Source of the DNA: Azonexaceae bacterium | Lineage (GTDB): Bacteria > Pseudomonadota > Gammaproteobacteria > Burkholderiales > Rhodocyclaceae | Length of the DNA: 64,000 bases | Direction of reading: 5' to 3' | Assembly (NCBI GenBank): GCA_009469675.1 | Contig: SSSZ01000099.1 | Location: 43,796-107,795 of the forward strand | Shown here: one piece after another, positions 36,186-45,992 of the stretch | How positions within the stretch are numbered: position 1 is the first letter of the stretch | Layout: the number at the start of each line of letters is the position of its first letter | Notes under the pieces: generated by a model | Seen by the model: only the letters and a program-made list of their open reading frames with translations | What the model was told of the DNA's origin: nothing | The model's database searches: none | Made by a program: the position numbers and the translations under genes

Positions 36186-36206
36186 ACTCAGCGCTTGCAG
36201 AAACGA

Positions 36207-36226
36207 GGGCGGCCCGGGCCGCCCTT
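36207..36226. terminator. Convergent terminator between hemB and slmA
   Basis: An 18-bp palindrome GGGCGGCC-CG-GGCCGCCC with TTGT on the right. It lies 22 bp after the hemB stop and 9 bp before the slmA stop. Confidence 0.7.
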
Positions 36227-36232
36227 GTCGCT

Positions 36233-36844
36233 TCAGGCGCTGCCCGGTGTTCCCGACTGGGAGAGGCAGGCGAAGTAGAGCATCGGCCACTGCTGCGGCC
36301 ACTGGGCCAGGGGTTCCCGCGTGAAGCCGCTGCGGGCGTAGTGTTCCCAGCGGCCGACGGCGTAGCAGCGCAGAAGGTTGGCCAGGGCCCCGAAATCGGC
36401 GTCGGGCTTGAGGTTTTCCTGGGTGGCGGCAATACGCAAGGCCTGCTTCAAGGCCGCCTCGATCTTGTCGAGCAGGGCGTTGATGCGCCCCTGGAGGCGC
36501 TCGTTTTCGCCGACCAGGGCGTCGCCGATGAGCACCCGGGTCATGCCCCGGTTTTTCTGGGCGAAGCGCAGCAGGAGGCCGAGGATGAGTTCGATCTGTT
36601 TGAGGCCCTGGCCTTCTTCGCTGGTGATCTGGTTGATGACGCCAAAGAGGCTCTGTTCGATGAATTCGATCAGGCCTTCGAACATCTGGGCTTTGCTGGC
36701 GAAATGCCGGTAGAGCGCGGCTTCGGAGCAGTCGAGCCGGGCCGCCAGGGCGGCGGTGGTGATTTTTTCGCCCCGTGGCGTCTCGAGCATCTCGGCCAGG
36801 GTTTGCAGGATTTGCAGGCGGCGTTCGCCGGGCTTGCTCGGCAT
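36233..36844 (-). CDS. slmA: Nucleoid occlusion factor SlmA (TetR family)
   Basis: A 203-residue TetR-fold protein. The N-terminal HTH (about 25-50, TTAALAARLDCSEAALYRHF) matches SlmA, which binds chromosomal sites and blocks FtsZ assembly over DNA. The PSKPGERRLQILQTLAEML start is close to the family. It lies downstream of argB and the HAD gene, on the same strand. Confidence 0.92.
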   Translation of the reverse strand: MPSKPGERRLQILQTLAEMLETPRGEKITTAALAARLDCSEAALYRHFASKAQMFEGLIEFIEQSLFGVINQITSEEGQGLKQIELILGLLLRFAQKNRGMTRVLIGDALVGENERLQGRINALLDKIEAALKQALRIAATQENLKPDADFGALANLLRCYAVGRWEHYARSGFTREPLAQWPQQWPMLYFACLSQSGTPGSA

Positions 36845-36876
36845 GGTCTAGTCTCCCCCGTGACATCGATGCCGGA

Positions 36877-38438
<1,562 letters not shown>

Positions 38439-38450
38439 TTACCTCCGCCC

Positions 38451-38480
38451 CGGACAATGCCAAACCGCATCCGTTAGAAT
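38451..38480 (+). promoter_or_regulatory. Promoter of the HTH-protein gene
   Basis: CGGACA (38451-38456, 4 of 6) and TAGAAT (38475-38480, 5 of 6) with an 18-bp spacer, in the 168-bp divergent gap with argB. The transcript would carry a leader of about 90 bases before ATG 38577. Confidence 0.5.
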
Positions 38481-38576
38481 CGTCCTAAAATTCCCGGCGC
38501 CGAGGCGCGAACTCTGCGGTTCGGCCGGGTTTTCCAGGATCACCCTCACCCCGCCGACCGGGTACCAGGAGGAGCT

Positions 38577-39260
38577 ATGGCGACAACGAACAAATCCAGC
38601 GGCCGCAAGGCTTCCGGCAAGGCTGCGAGAGGGACTGCGAGAGGGGATGCCCAGGCCGCGACGGCGCCTTCGGTGGCCCATGGCCTGGGCGAAACCTGGA
38701 AGGCGCTGACCGGCCAGGTGATGGGCCTGGCCGGAGCGGCGATGAGCGGTTCGTTGAATGCCGCCGGGGGCCTCCTGCCGAAAAACGTGGCGAGCGGTGC
38801 CCGCGGCCTCCTCCAGGCCGGCAGTTTCCTGCGCCAGGTCCGGGAAGGGGCGGGTTTGTCCCTGGACGAACTGGCCCACGCCGTCGATCTCCAGGACGGC
38901 GAGTTGCTGGCGGCAGCCGAAACCGGCAAGCTGGCCCTGCCCTTCGAGGTCATTCTCCGCCTGGCGGCCGTCCTCGCCCGCAACGACCCCATTCCCTTCG
39001 TCACCAATCTGACCAAGGCTTATAGTCCGGCCCTCTGGTCGGCCATGGACGCTGTCGGAATCGGCCGCCTGGTCGAACATGCCGGTCGGGAACACGAATT
39101 CGTCGCCATCTACCGCGCCCGGGACGCGGCGCGGCGGCTTTCCGACGACGAGTTCGCCCGGGTCAAGAAATTTGTCGAGGCAGCTTTCGACCTTGCCCTC
39201 GCGTTCGCCGAGCCCCCAGCCGCCCCACTAACCAAGCGGCCGCCGGCCCGGCGTAACTGA
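38577..39260 (+). CDS. Helix-turn-helix (XRE-type) domain protein
   Basis: A 227-residue protein. The first 80 residues are Lys/Ala/Gly-rich, then an XRE-like HTH (about 83-142: LRQVREGAGLSLDELAHAVDLQDGELLAAAE, quoted in part as LSLDELAHAV), then a helical C-terminal part ending in RPPARRN. AGGAGGAG precedes ATG 38577. The amphipathic stretch MGLAGAAMSGSLNAAGGLLP is unusual for a regulator and might contact membrane or a partner. No target can be named. Confidence 0.75.
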   Translation: MATTNKSSGRKASGKAARGTARGDAQAATAPSVAHGLGETWKALTGQVMGLAGAAMSGSLNAAGGLLPKNVASGARGLLQAGSFLRQVREGAGLSLDELAHAVDLQDGELLAAAETGKLALPFEVILRLAAVLARNDPIPFVTNLTKAYSPALWSAMDAVGIGRLVEHAGREHEFVAIYRARDAARRLSDDEFARVKKFVEAAFDLALAFAEPPAAPLTKRPPARRN

Positions 39261-39279
39261 AAAATCGTCCAATAAACCT

Positions 39280-39300
39280 GCCGCGCCGTCCAAGCGCGGC
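39280..39300. terminator. Hairpin after the HTH gene
   Basis: Stem GCCGCGC/GCGCGGC with a 7-base loop, 19 bp past the stop, in the convergent gap with hsp20. A T-run is lacking on the right. Confidence 0.5.
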
Positions 39301-39359
39301 GTTCTGCTGGCCTTGGACTCGGGCAGCGCGCGACGATTTCTCCGCCGGCGCCGCAGCCT

Positions 39360-39776
39360 TCACTCGATGGCGAGCCGCTTGCTGACGCTCTGGGCGCGCT
39401 TGGGCAGCGTCAATTCGAGGACGCCGTCGTTGAACCTGGCGGCGGCCCGGCCATCGTCCACTTCCTGGCCGAGCTGGAAGGAGCGGGACACCTTACCAAA
39501 ATAACGTTCTGAGCGAAGTATGCGCTCACCTTCCTTGACTTCGTTTTCCCGCTTGGTTTCCGCGCTGATGGAAACCAAATTGCCATCGACGGTGACGTGG
39601 ATGTCTTCCTTTTTTACGCCGGGCAGTTCGGCGTGGACCTGATAGGCGTCTTCCTGCTCTTTGACGTCGACCTTGATCGACGCCGGCGTCGCGCCGTTAC
39701 CGCTCAACTCCATGGGCCGCACGAAAAACCCCCGGAACAGATCGTCAAAGGGATCAAAGCGGGTGATGTTGGCCAT
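39360..39776 (-). CDS. Small heat-shock protein, Hsp20 family
   Basis: A 138-residue alpha-crystallin-domain chaperone (domain about 37-130) that holds unfolded proteins. Signatures: VHAELPGVKKEDIHVTVDG and the C-terminal FNDGVLELTLPKR. An IxI-type tail is replaced by SVSKRLAIE. The start ATG 39776 has AAAGGAG upstream, and a heat-shock promoter lies 40 bp further. Confidence 0.95.
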   Translation of the reverse strand: MANITRFDPFDDLFRGFFVRPMELSGNGATPASIKVDVKEQEDAYQVHAELPGVKKEDIHVTVDGNLVSISAETKRENEVKEGERILRSERYFGKVSRSFQLGQEVDDGRAAARFNDGVLELTLPKRAQSVSKRLAIE

Positions 39777-39815
39777 TTGCTTTCTCCTTTCATGATGGGT
39801 GACTTCCTGTTCCCA

Positions 39816-39843
39816 ATATAGGGCGGACGCTCTCCCGTTCAAG
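39816..39843 (-). promoter_or_regulatory. Sigma-32 heat-shock promoter of hsp20
   Basis: On the minus strand CTTGAA (39843-39838), 14-bp spacer, CCCTATAT (39823-39816). This fits the sigma-32 consensus CTTGAAA...CCCCATNT closely, in correct spacing and 40 bp before the hsp20 start. Confidence 0.85.
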
Positions 39844-39903
39844 AGGTTCGGGGCCTCGGGTTGACGCCGATCAAAGGCCGGGCGTCGGCCCGCCTGTTGC
39901 CCT

Positions 39904-40356
39904 TCAGGCCGGTGGTGCGAGGCGCCGGGGAAGTTCCAGGATGGCGTCCCGGTTGCTCCAGGAGAAGCAGGCCGCCGCCGCCTCTCGCCAGGGGAGCCAG
40001 CGCCAGGCCCGGTGTTCGGCCGGGGCGAGGGTGGGGGCGAAGCAGGCGGGCAGGCGGAGAGCGAAGACGTGTTCGGTGTTGTGGGTCACCCCCGGGGCGT
40101 AGCGTTGGCGCCATTGGGGGTAAATTTCGTAGCGGTTGGTGGTTTGCCAGTCGGAGAGGCTGCCCGCCGTTGCGGCAAACCCGGTTTCTTCGGCGACTTC
40201 GCGGCGGGCCGTGGCGGCGAGGTCTTCGTCGCCCTCCTGGCTGCCGGTGACGGACTGCCAGTAGCCCGGGTGGGCGGCCCGTTCGAGAAGCAAGACTTGC
40301 AGATCGGCGGTGTGGATGACCACCAGTACCGAGACCGGTGTCTTGTATTGCGGCAT
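39904..40356 (-). CDS. nudB: Dihydroneopterin triphosphate diphosphatase NudB
   Basis: A 150-residue Nudix hydrolase; Nudix box GSQEGDEDLAATARREVAEE at about 38-57. The PVSVLVVIHT start and WQSVTGSQEG are typical of NudB, which removes pyrophosphate in folate synthesis. ATG 40356 shares its A with the TGA stop of the barstar gene. In E. coli nudB follows aspS directly; here two genes stand between. Confidence 0.92.
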   Translation of the reverse strand: MPQYKTPVSVLVVIHTADLQVLLLERAAHPGYWQSVTGSQEGDEDLAATARREVAEETGFAATAGSLSDWQTTNRYEIYPQWRQRYAPGVTHNTEHVFALRLPACFAPTLAPAEHRAWRWLPWREAAAACFSWSNRDAILELPRRLAPPA

Positions 40357-40775
40357 CAGCCGGTCAGGGCGGGAAGTCCGGCGGCCGCCGCGTCGACGGC
40401 GACCCACAGGGGATGGCCGGCCTGACGCCGGATTTCGGCGGCGGAGCCGAGTACATCGAGGAGGATGAGGAAATCCTCGGGGGTTTCGAGTTCCAGGATT
40501 TCGAGGCCGGTGAGGAAGAGCAGGTGGCCGTCGGGGGGCAGGCAGCCGGGGTCGGTGAGGCAGTCATGGAGGGCGTCGAAATTGGCGCCGTACCAGTCGG
40601 GAAAACGCAGGCTGCGGCCGAGGTCAACGAGTAGGGCATCGATGTCGGCGGCGCCGGAGGCGTCGACGCGGATCGCGTTCACCCCGGCGCGGCGGGCTGC
40701 GGCTTCGAGAGCCGGCCATTGCGCGGCGCCGGCACCGTAGACGCCGCTGGTTTCCGGCTGCTTGAAGTCGACCAT
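40356..40775 (-). CDS. Barstar-family ribonuclease inhibitor
   Basis: A 139-residue protein with the barstar fold (about 35-125). The diagnostic segment is FPDWYGANFDALHDCLTD (58-75), in which the acidic and aromatic residues contact the ribonuclease active site in barstar. It lies 2 bp after a secreted ribonuclease gene, and should neutralise the enzyme in the cytoplasm before export. Coupled to nudB by a 1-base overlap. Confidence 0.92.
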   Translation of the reverse strand: MVDFKQPETSGVYGAGAAQWPALEAAARRAGVNAIRVDASGAADIDALLVDLGRSLRFPDWYGANFDALHDCLTDPGCLPPDGHLLFLTGLEILELETPEDFLILLDVLGSAAEIRRQAGHPLWVAVDAAAAGLPALTG

Positions 40776-40777
40776 GC

Positions 40778-41128
40778 TTATTCCCGTATCCGGCGGAAGC
40801 TCCGGTAGTGGTTGTCGGTGTAGTAGAACTCGCCGCCCTGGGCGGCGATGATGCGGCGGGCGCCCCGGTCGCGACTGCCCGGGGTGGTCACCGTGTATTC
40901 CCGGTAGTGGCCCCGGGGGCGGGCGGGCAGGCGCCGTTCGAAATTGCCGAAGACGCTGCCGTCCTTACCGTAGGGAAAAGGCCCGCCCCGGTGGATGAGG
41001 GCCAGGGTGTGGCGGGCTTCGGGCGGCAGGTCGGCGGCGGCGATCCAGTCCGAGTGTTCGTCGGAAAAACCGAAGGCGCTGCCGATGAGCAGCCAGGCGA
41101 CGAGCAGCAGGCGCAGGCCGCAGGCCAT
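40778..41128 (-). CDS. Secreted guanyl-type ribonuclease (barnase/RNase N1-T1 family)
   Basis: A 116-residue protein with a signal peptide (about 1-20, LLLVAWLLIGSAFG). The mature domain shows the microbial RNase triad: Glu77 in HYREYTV, Arg91 or Arg92 in GARRII and His107 in DNHYRSF. It starts immediately after the aspS stop (TAA-ATG). With barstar it forms an RNase/inhibitor pair. It might work in nutrient RNA hydrolysis or against neighbours; nothing here decides. Confidence 0.9.
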   Translation of the reverse strand: MACGLRLLLVAWLLIGSAFGFSDEHSDWIAAADLPPEARHTLALIHRGGPFPYGKDGSVFGNFERRLPARPRGHYREYTVTTPGSRDRGARRIIAAQGGEFYYTDNHYRSFRRIRE

Positions 41129-42928
41129 TTAACCCTGCCCCACCTCGGCCGTGGTTTCGACCTTCTGGCGGAGCCGGATGTGCAACTCCCGCAACTGCTT
41201 CTCGTCGACGCCGGAGGGGGCGTCGGTGAGGAGGCACTGGGCGCGCTGGGTCTTGGGGAAGGCAATGACGTCGCGGATCGATTCGGCGCCGGTCATCATG
41301 GTGACGATGCGATCGAGGCCGAAGGCCAGGCCGCCGTGGGGCGGCGCGCCGTATTTGAGGGCGTCGAGGAGGAAGCCGAACTTGGCCTGTTGTTCCTCGG
41401 GACCGATGGCCAGCGCGGCGAAGACCTTCTCCTGGACGTCGGCGCGGTGGATACGGACCGAGCCGCCGCCCAGTTCCCAGCCGTTGAGCGCCAGGTCGTA
41501 GGCCTTGGCCAGGCATTTGCCCGGATCGGTGGCGAGGAAGTCGAGGTGCTCGTCCTTGGGGCTGGTGAAGGGGTGGTGGCAGGCAGTCCAGCGCTTGGAT
41601 TCGTCGTCGTATTCGAACATCGGGAAGTCGATGACCCACAGCGGGGCCCACTGGGCACCGGTGACGAAGCCTTTTTCATGGCCGATCTTGATGCGCAGCG
41701 CGCCGAGGGCGTCGCTGACGATCTTGGCCTTGTCGGCGCCGAAGAAGATCAGGTCGCCGGACTGGGCGCCGGTGCGCTCAAGCACGGTGCGCAGCGAGGC
41801 TTCCGAGAGGTTCTTGACGATCGGCGACTGCAGGCCCGTTTCGTTGATCTGGGTGACATCATTGACCTTGATATAGGCCAGACCCTTGGCGCCATAGATG
41901 CCGACGAACTTGGTGTACTCGTCGATCTCGCCCCGGGTGAGGCTGGCGCCGCCCGGGATACGCATGGCCGCAATGCGGCCGCCTTCGCTGTTGGCGACGT
42001 TGGCGAAGACCTTGAAGGCCACATCCTTGAAGGCGTCGGCGACATCGACCAGTTCCAGGGTGACGCGCAGGTCCGGCTTGTCGGAACCGAAGCGGCGCAT
42101 CGCTTCGGCGTAGGTCATGCGGGGGAATTCCGGCAGTTCGACGTCGATGGCTTCCTTGAAGACGCGGCGGATCAGCTGTTCCATCAGCGCGGTGATCTCG
42201 GCTTCGCTCATGAACGAGGTTTCGATATCGACCTGGGTGAATTCCGGCTGGCGGTCGGCGCGCAGGTCTTCGTCGCGGAAGCACTTGGTGATCTGGTAGT
42301 AGCGGTCGAAGCCCGCCACCATCAAGAGCTGCTTGAAGAGCTGCGGCGATTGCGGCAACGCGAAGAATTGGCCGGGGTGCACGCGGGACGGTACGAGGTA
42401 GTCCCGGGCGCCTTCCGGTGTGGACTTGGTGAGCATCGGCGTCTCGACATCGATGAAGCCATTGTCGTCGAGGAAGCGACGGAAGGCGCGGGCCGTCTTG
42501 TAACGCAGCATCAGGTTGTTCTGCATCTGGGGACGGCGCAGATCGATGACGCGATGGGTGAGGCGGACGTTCTCCGAGAGGTTTTCCTCGTCGAGCTGGA
42601 ACGGCGGCGTGACCGACGGGTTGAGCACTTCGATCTCGTGGCACAGCACTTCGATTTCGCCGGAGGCGAGGTTGGCATTGGTGGTGCCGGCCGGACGCGG
42701 ACGGACCTTGCCGGTGATCTTCAGGCAGAACTCGTTGCGCACTGATTCGGCCGTCTTGAAGGACTCGGCCCGGTCCGGGTCGCAGACCACCTGGGCCAAG
42801 CCGTCGCGGTCGCGCAGGTCGATGAAGATGACGCCACCGTGGTCGCGCCGACGATGGGCCCAGCCGCAGAGGGTGACGATCTGGCCGTCGAGGGAGGCGT
42901 TGAGTTGTCCGCAGTAATGGCTACGCAT
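41129..42928 (-). CDS. aspS: Aspartyl-tRNA synthetase
   Basis: A class II synthetase of 599 residues: N-terminal OB fold (about 1-110), catalytic core with motif 2 [23 protein letters not shown] insert (about 285-420) and motif 3 [13 protein letters not shown]. Normal bacterial length. Whether it also charges tRNA-Asn depends on asparagine enzymes not visible here. Part of the leftward fmdB-DUF502-aspS run. Confidence 0.98.
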   Translation of the reverse strand: MRSHYCGQLNASLDGQIVTLCGWAHRRRDHGGVIFIDLRDRDGLAQVVCDPDRAESFKTAESVRNEFCLKITGKVRPRPAGTTNANLASGEIEVLCHEIEVLNPSVTPPFQLDEENLSENVRLTHRVIDLRRPQMQNNLMLRYKTARAFRRFLDDNGFIDVETPMLTKSTPEGARDYLVPSRVHPGQFFALPQSPQLFKQLLMVAGFDRYYQITKCFRDEDLRADRQPEFTQVDIETSFMSEAEITALMEQLIRRVFKEAIDVELPEFPRMTYAEAMRRFGSDKPDLRVTLELVDVADAFKDVAFKVFANVANSEGGRIAAMRIPGGASLTRGEIDEYTKFVGIYGAKGLAYIKVNDVTQINETGLQSPIVKNLSEASLRTVLERTGAQSGDLIFFGADKAKIVSDALGALRIKIGHEKGFVTGAQWAPLWVIDFPMFEYDDESKRWTACHHPFTSPKDEHLDFLATDPGKCLAKAYDLALNGWELGGGSVRIHRADVQEKVFAALAIGPEEQQAKFGFLLDALKYGAPPHGGLAFGLDRIVTMMTGAESIRDVIAFPKTQRAQCLLTDAPSGVDEKQLRELHIRLRQKVETTAEVGQG

Positions 42929-42952
42929 GAAGCTGTTCCGTGTGGGTTGGGT

Positions 42953-43582
42953 TTAGGTGTTGGGGGTGGGGCGATGGTGCGGCGGCGGGGCGACGACGCC
43001 CATCGAGATGATGTATTTGAGGGCTTCGTCGACGGTCATGTCGAGTTCGATGACGTCCTTGGCGGGCATCATCAGGAAGAAGCCGGAAGTCGGGTTGGGC
43101 GTGGTCGGCACGTAGAGGCTGACGTATTCGCTCCCCAGGTGGTTGACCACGTCGCCCCCGGGTTGGCCGGTGAGGAAAGCGATGGTCCAGCTCCCCTCGC
43201 GGGGGTACTGGACCAGCAAGGCTTTGCGGAAGGCGTTGCCGTTGGGCGAGAAGAGCGTGTCGGAAACCTGCTTGACGCTGTTATAGACCGAATTGACGAC
43301 GGGAATCCGGGCCAGCAGCTTTTCCCACCAGACGACGAGCTTCTGGCCGATGAAGTTGGTGGCGAGAAAGCCGGTGACGAAGATCATCAGGAGCGTCAGC
43401 ACCGCACCGGCTCCGGGAACGGCGAAGCCCACTAGCTTCTCCGGGTGTATCGATGCCGGCAGCAGGCGCAGCGATTGATCCAGGGTGCTGACGATGACCG
43501 ACAGCACCCAGGCCGTGATGACCAGGGGAACCCAGATCAGCAGGCCGGTGATGAAATAGCGTTTGATTAGCTGGCCGCGCAC
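42953..43582 (-). CDS. DUF502-family membrane protein
   Basis: A 209-residue protein with two N-terminal membrane helices (about 10-32 and 55-78) and a soluble C-terminal part with PVVNSVYNSVKQVSDTL and VSLYVPTTPNPTSGFFLMM, both hallmarks of DUF502. GTG 43582 is the only fitting start and overlaps the fmdB-type gene by 16 bp. The fmdB-DUF502-aspS order is conserved in betaproteobacteria. Function not established. Confidence 0.9.
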   Translation of the reverse strand: MRGQLIKRYFITGLLIWVPLVITAWVLSVIVSTLDQSLRLLPASIHPEKLVGFAVPGAGAVLTLLMIFVTGFLATNFIGQKLVVWWEKLLARIPVVNSVYNSVKQVSDTLFSPNGNAFRKALLVQYPREGSWTIAFLTGQPGGDVVNHLGSEYVSLYVPTTPNPTSGFFLMMPAKDVIELDMTVDEALKYIISMGVVAPPPHHRPTPNT

Positions 43583-43833
43583 GGGGTACAGGCTCCGCTT
43601 CCGCCTTGGCAGGGCGGTGGATTGTCCGCGGGCTGGGTAGCCGGTTTGCTGCCACCCTTGAAGTCGGTGGCGTACCAACCGCTCCCCTTGAGCTGGAAAC
43701 CGGCGGCGGAAAGCAGCTTCTGATAGCTCGCCTTGCCGCATTCCGGGCAGGCGGTCAGGGCGGCGTCGCTCATTTTCTGCAGATGTTCCTTCTGGAAGCC
43801 ACAGGCGTCGCAGCGGTATTCGTAGATCGGCAT
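43567..43833 (-). CDS. FmdB-family zinc-ribbon protein
   Basis: An 88-residue regulatory-type zinc ribbon: CDAC (Cys8, Cys11) and CPEC (Cys29, Cys32), with the typical start MPIYEYRCDACG and LSAAGFQLKGSGWYATDF. The Cys-containing tail CQGGSGACTPC is variable in the family. GGAGG precedes ATG 43833. It starts the operon with DUF502 and aspS. Confidence 0.92.
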   Translation of the reverse strand: MPIYEYRCDACGFQKEHLQKMSDAALTACPECGKASYQKLLSAAGFQLKGSGWYATDFKGGSKPATQPADNPPPCQGGSGACTPCAAS

Positions 43834-43895
43834 GGGAATCCTCCAAAACCTTGAATTATAACCGACATGTTCGGGGATTCCGCCAGCTGACCGGG

Positions 43896-44741
43896 TCAGC
43901 TCATCAGGCCGAGGTAGGTCCGGGTCAGGGAGCCGCCCCAGAGCAGGGCGATCAGCCCGGCGGCGGCGAGGTAGGGGCCGAAGGGAATGGGAATGTTGCG
44001 GCCGTGTCGGGCGAAGACGATCAGTCCGAGGCCGACGAAGGCGCCGACGAGGGACGACAGCAGGATGATGGCGGGCAGCATTTGCCAGCCAAGCCAGGCC
44101 CCCAGCGCCGCGAGGAGCTTGAAGTCGCCGTAGCCCATGCCTTCTTTGCCGGTGGCCAGCTTGAACAGCCAATAGACCGACCATAACGAGAGGTAACCGG
44201 CCATGGCGCCGACGACCGCCGATGCGAGATCGACGTAGGTGCCGAAGAGATTGAACAGCAGCCCGAGCCAGAGCAGTGGCAGGGTCAGGGAATCGGGCAG
44301 GAGCTGGGTATCGAGGTCGATGCAGGCTAGGGCGATGAGCGTCCAAAGAAGGCAGAGGGCGCCGGCCGTCTGCCAGGACAGGCCGAAATGGCTGGCGAGG
44401 TAGGCCGAAACCAGGCCGGTAAAGGCCTCGATCAACGGGTAGCGCGGCGATATCGGATTACGGCAGGCCGCACAGCGACCCCGCAGGACGAGGTAGCTCA
44501 GCACCGGAATGTTCTGCAAGGCCGTTATCGGGTGGCCGCAGGCGGGACAGCGGGAGCGCGGGGTCGCCAGGGTGAGCGGCTCGGAGGCCGGCGGGGCTTC
44601 GCCGCGCAATTCACAGCACTGGGTCTGCCACTCGCGCTCCATCATGCGTGGCAAGCGATGGATGACGACGTTGAGGAAGCTGCCCAGACACAGGCCGAGC
44701 AGCCCGGCAACCGCGGCCAAGTCGCCCGGAGTCTCCAGCAT
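43896..44741 (-). CDS. pilD: Prepilin peptidase / N-methyltransferase PilD
   Basis: A 281-residue polytopic aspartic protease that cleaves type IV pilin leaders and methylates the new N-terminus. It keeps the full N-terminal methylase domain with CPAC (65-68) and CAAC (90-93), catalytic Asp in ACIDLDTQLLPD (Asp142/144) and GMGYGDFK (Asp206). It overlaps pilC by one base. As the only such gene in the window it likely processes both PilA-type and MSHA pilins. Confidence 0.96.
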   Translation of the reverse strand: MLETPGDLAAVAGLLGLCLGSFLNVVIHRLPRMMEREWQTQCCELRGEAPPASEPLTLATPRSRCPACGHPITALQNIPVLSYLVLRGRCAACRNPISPRYPLIEAFTGLVSAYLASHFGLSWQTAGALCLLWTLIALACIDLDTQLLPDSLTLPLLWLGLLFNLFGTYVDLASAVVGAMAGYLSLWSVYWLFKLATGKEGMGYGDFKLLAALGAWLGWQMLPAIILLSSLVGAFVGLGLIVFARHGRNIPIPFGPYLAAAGLIALLWGGSLTRTYLGLMS

Positions 44742-45973
44742 CAGCCGCCGACCACCGCGCCCAGCTTGAAGATCGGCAAATACATGGCGATTACCATGCC
44801 GCCGATCAAGGTGCCGAGAACGACCATAATCAGCGGTTCCATCATGCTCGACAAGGCCGCGACGGCGTCATCGACCTCGGCTTCGAAGAAGTCGGCGACC
44901 TTGGAAAGCATCGAATCGAGGGCGCCAGACTCCTCGCCGATGGCGACCATCTGGGTCACCATGTTGGGAAAAAGATTGCTGTTCTGCATCGACGTGGTCA
45001 GGTTGGTGCCGGTGGACACCTCGCTCTGGATTTGCCGGGTTGCGACCTTGTATACATAGTTGCCCGCAGCCCCGCCGACCGATTCCAGCGATTCGACCAG
45101 GGGAACGCCGGCGCTGAACATGGTCGCCAGGGTGCGGGTCCAGCGGGCGATGACCGATTTGCGGATAATGTCGCCGAAGAGCGGAAGGCGTAGCGAATAG
45201 CGGTCGAAGGCGATCTGCATGGCCTCGGAGCGCTTGTAGGCCTCAATAAAGGCATAGATGCCGCCGCCGATGGCACCAAAGATGGCCCACCAATACGCGA
45301 CGAAGAAATCCGAAATGGCGATCACGATCAGCGTGGGCGCAGGGAGGTCGGCGCCGAAGCTCTTGAACACCTCCTTGAACGCCGGAATGACGAAAATCAT
45401 GATGATCGCCGTGATGACGAAGGCGACGACCAGGATCGTGATCGGGTAGAACAGCGCCGATTTGATCTTGGCCTTGATGGCAAGGATCTTTTCCTTGTAG
45501 GTGGCCAGGCGGTCCAGCAAGCTGTCCAAGATGCCGGCCTGTTCGCCGGCGGCGACGAGGTTGCAGTAGAGGGCGTCGAAATAGAGCGGATATTTGCGGA
45601 AAGCCTGGGAAAGCGAACTGCCGGTCTCGACGTCGGCTTTGATGTCGAGGAGGAGCTTGCCCACCGCCGGGTTGGAGTGGCCTCGGCCGACGATGTCGAA
45701 GGCCTGCAACAGCGGCACTCCGGATTTCATCATGGTGGCCAGTTGGCGGGTGAACAGGCAGATGTCCTTTTCGGTAACCTTGCTGCCGCCGCGAAAGCTC
45801 TGTTTGCTGACTTTGCCGACGAGAATGCCCTGGCGCCGCAAGGTCGTCTGGACCACCGACAGGCTGGCGGCCCGCATTTCGCCCCGGACCGCCTTGCCGT
45901 CCTTGTTCTTGCCTTCCCAAGTGAAGGTCTGTTCCTTGACGCCGGATTTCTTCGGTTTCGCTGCGGTAGCCAT
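44741..45973 (-). CDS. pilC: Type IV pilus platform protein PilC
   Basis: A 410-residue GspF-family inner-membrane protein, two T2SSF repeats with VTEKDICLFTRQLATMMKSG and AIGEESGALDSMLSK, three membrane helices (about 178-200, 225-245, 383-405). Distinct from MshG at 11 kb. It follows pilB by 19 bp. Confidence 0.95.
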   Translation of the reverse strand: MATAAKPKKSGVKEQTFTWEGKNKDGKAVRGEMRAASLSVVQTTLRRQGILVGKVSKQSFRGGSKVTEKDICLFTRQLATMMKSGVPLLQAFDIVGRGHSNPAVGKLLLDIKADVETGSSLSQAFRKYPLYFDALYCNLVAAGEQAGILDSLLDRLATYKEKILAIKAKIKSALFYPITILVVAFVITAIIMIFVIPAFKEVFKSFGADLPAPTLIVIAISDFFVAYWWAIFGAIGGGIYAFIEAYKRSEAMQIAFDRYSLRLPLFGDIIRKSVIARWTRTLATMFSAGVPLVESLESVGGAAGNYVYKVATRQIQSEVSTGTNLTTSMQNSNLFPNMVTQMVAIGEESGALDSMLSKVADFFEAEVDDAVAALSSMMEPLIMVVLGTLIGGMVIAMYLPIFKLGAVVGG

Positions 45974-45992
45974 CCGTTGTCCCCCTTCCCGT

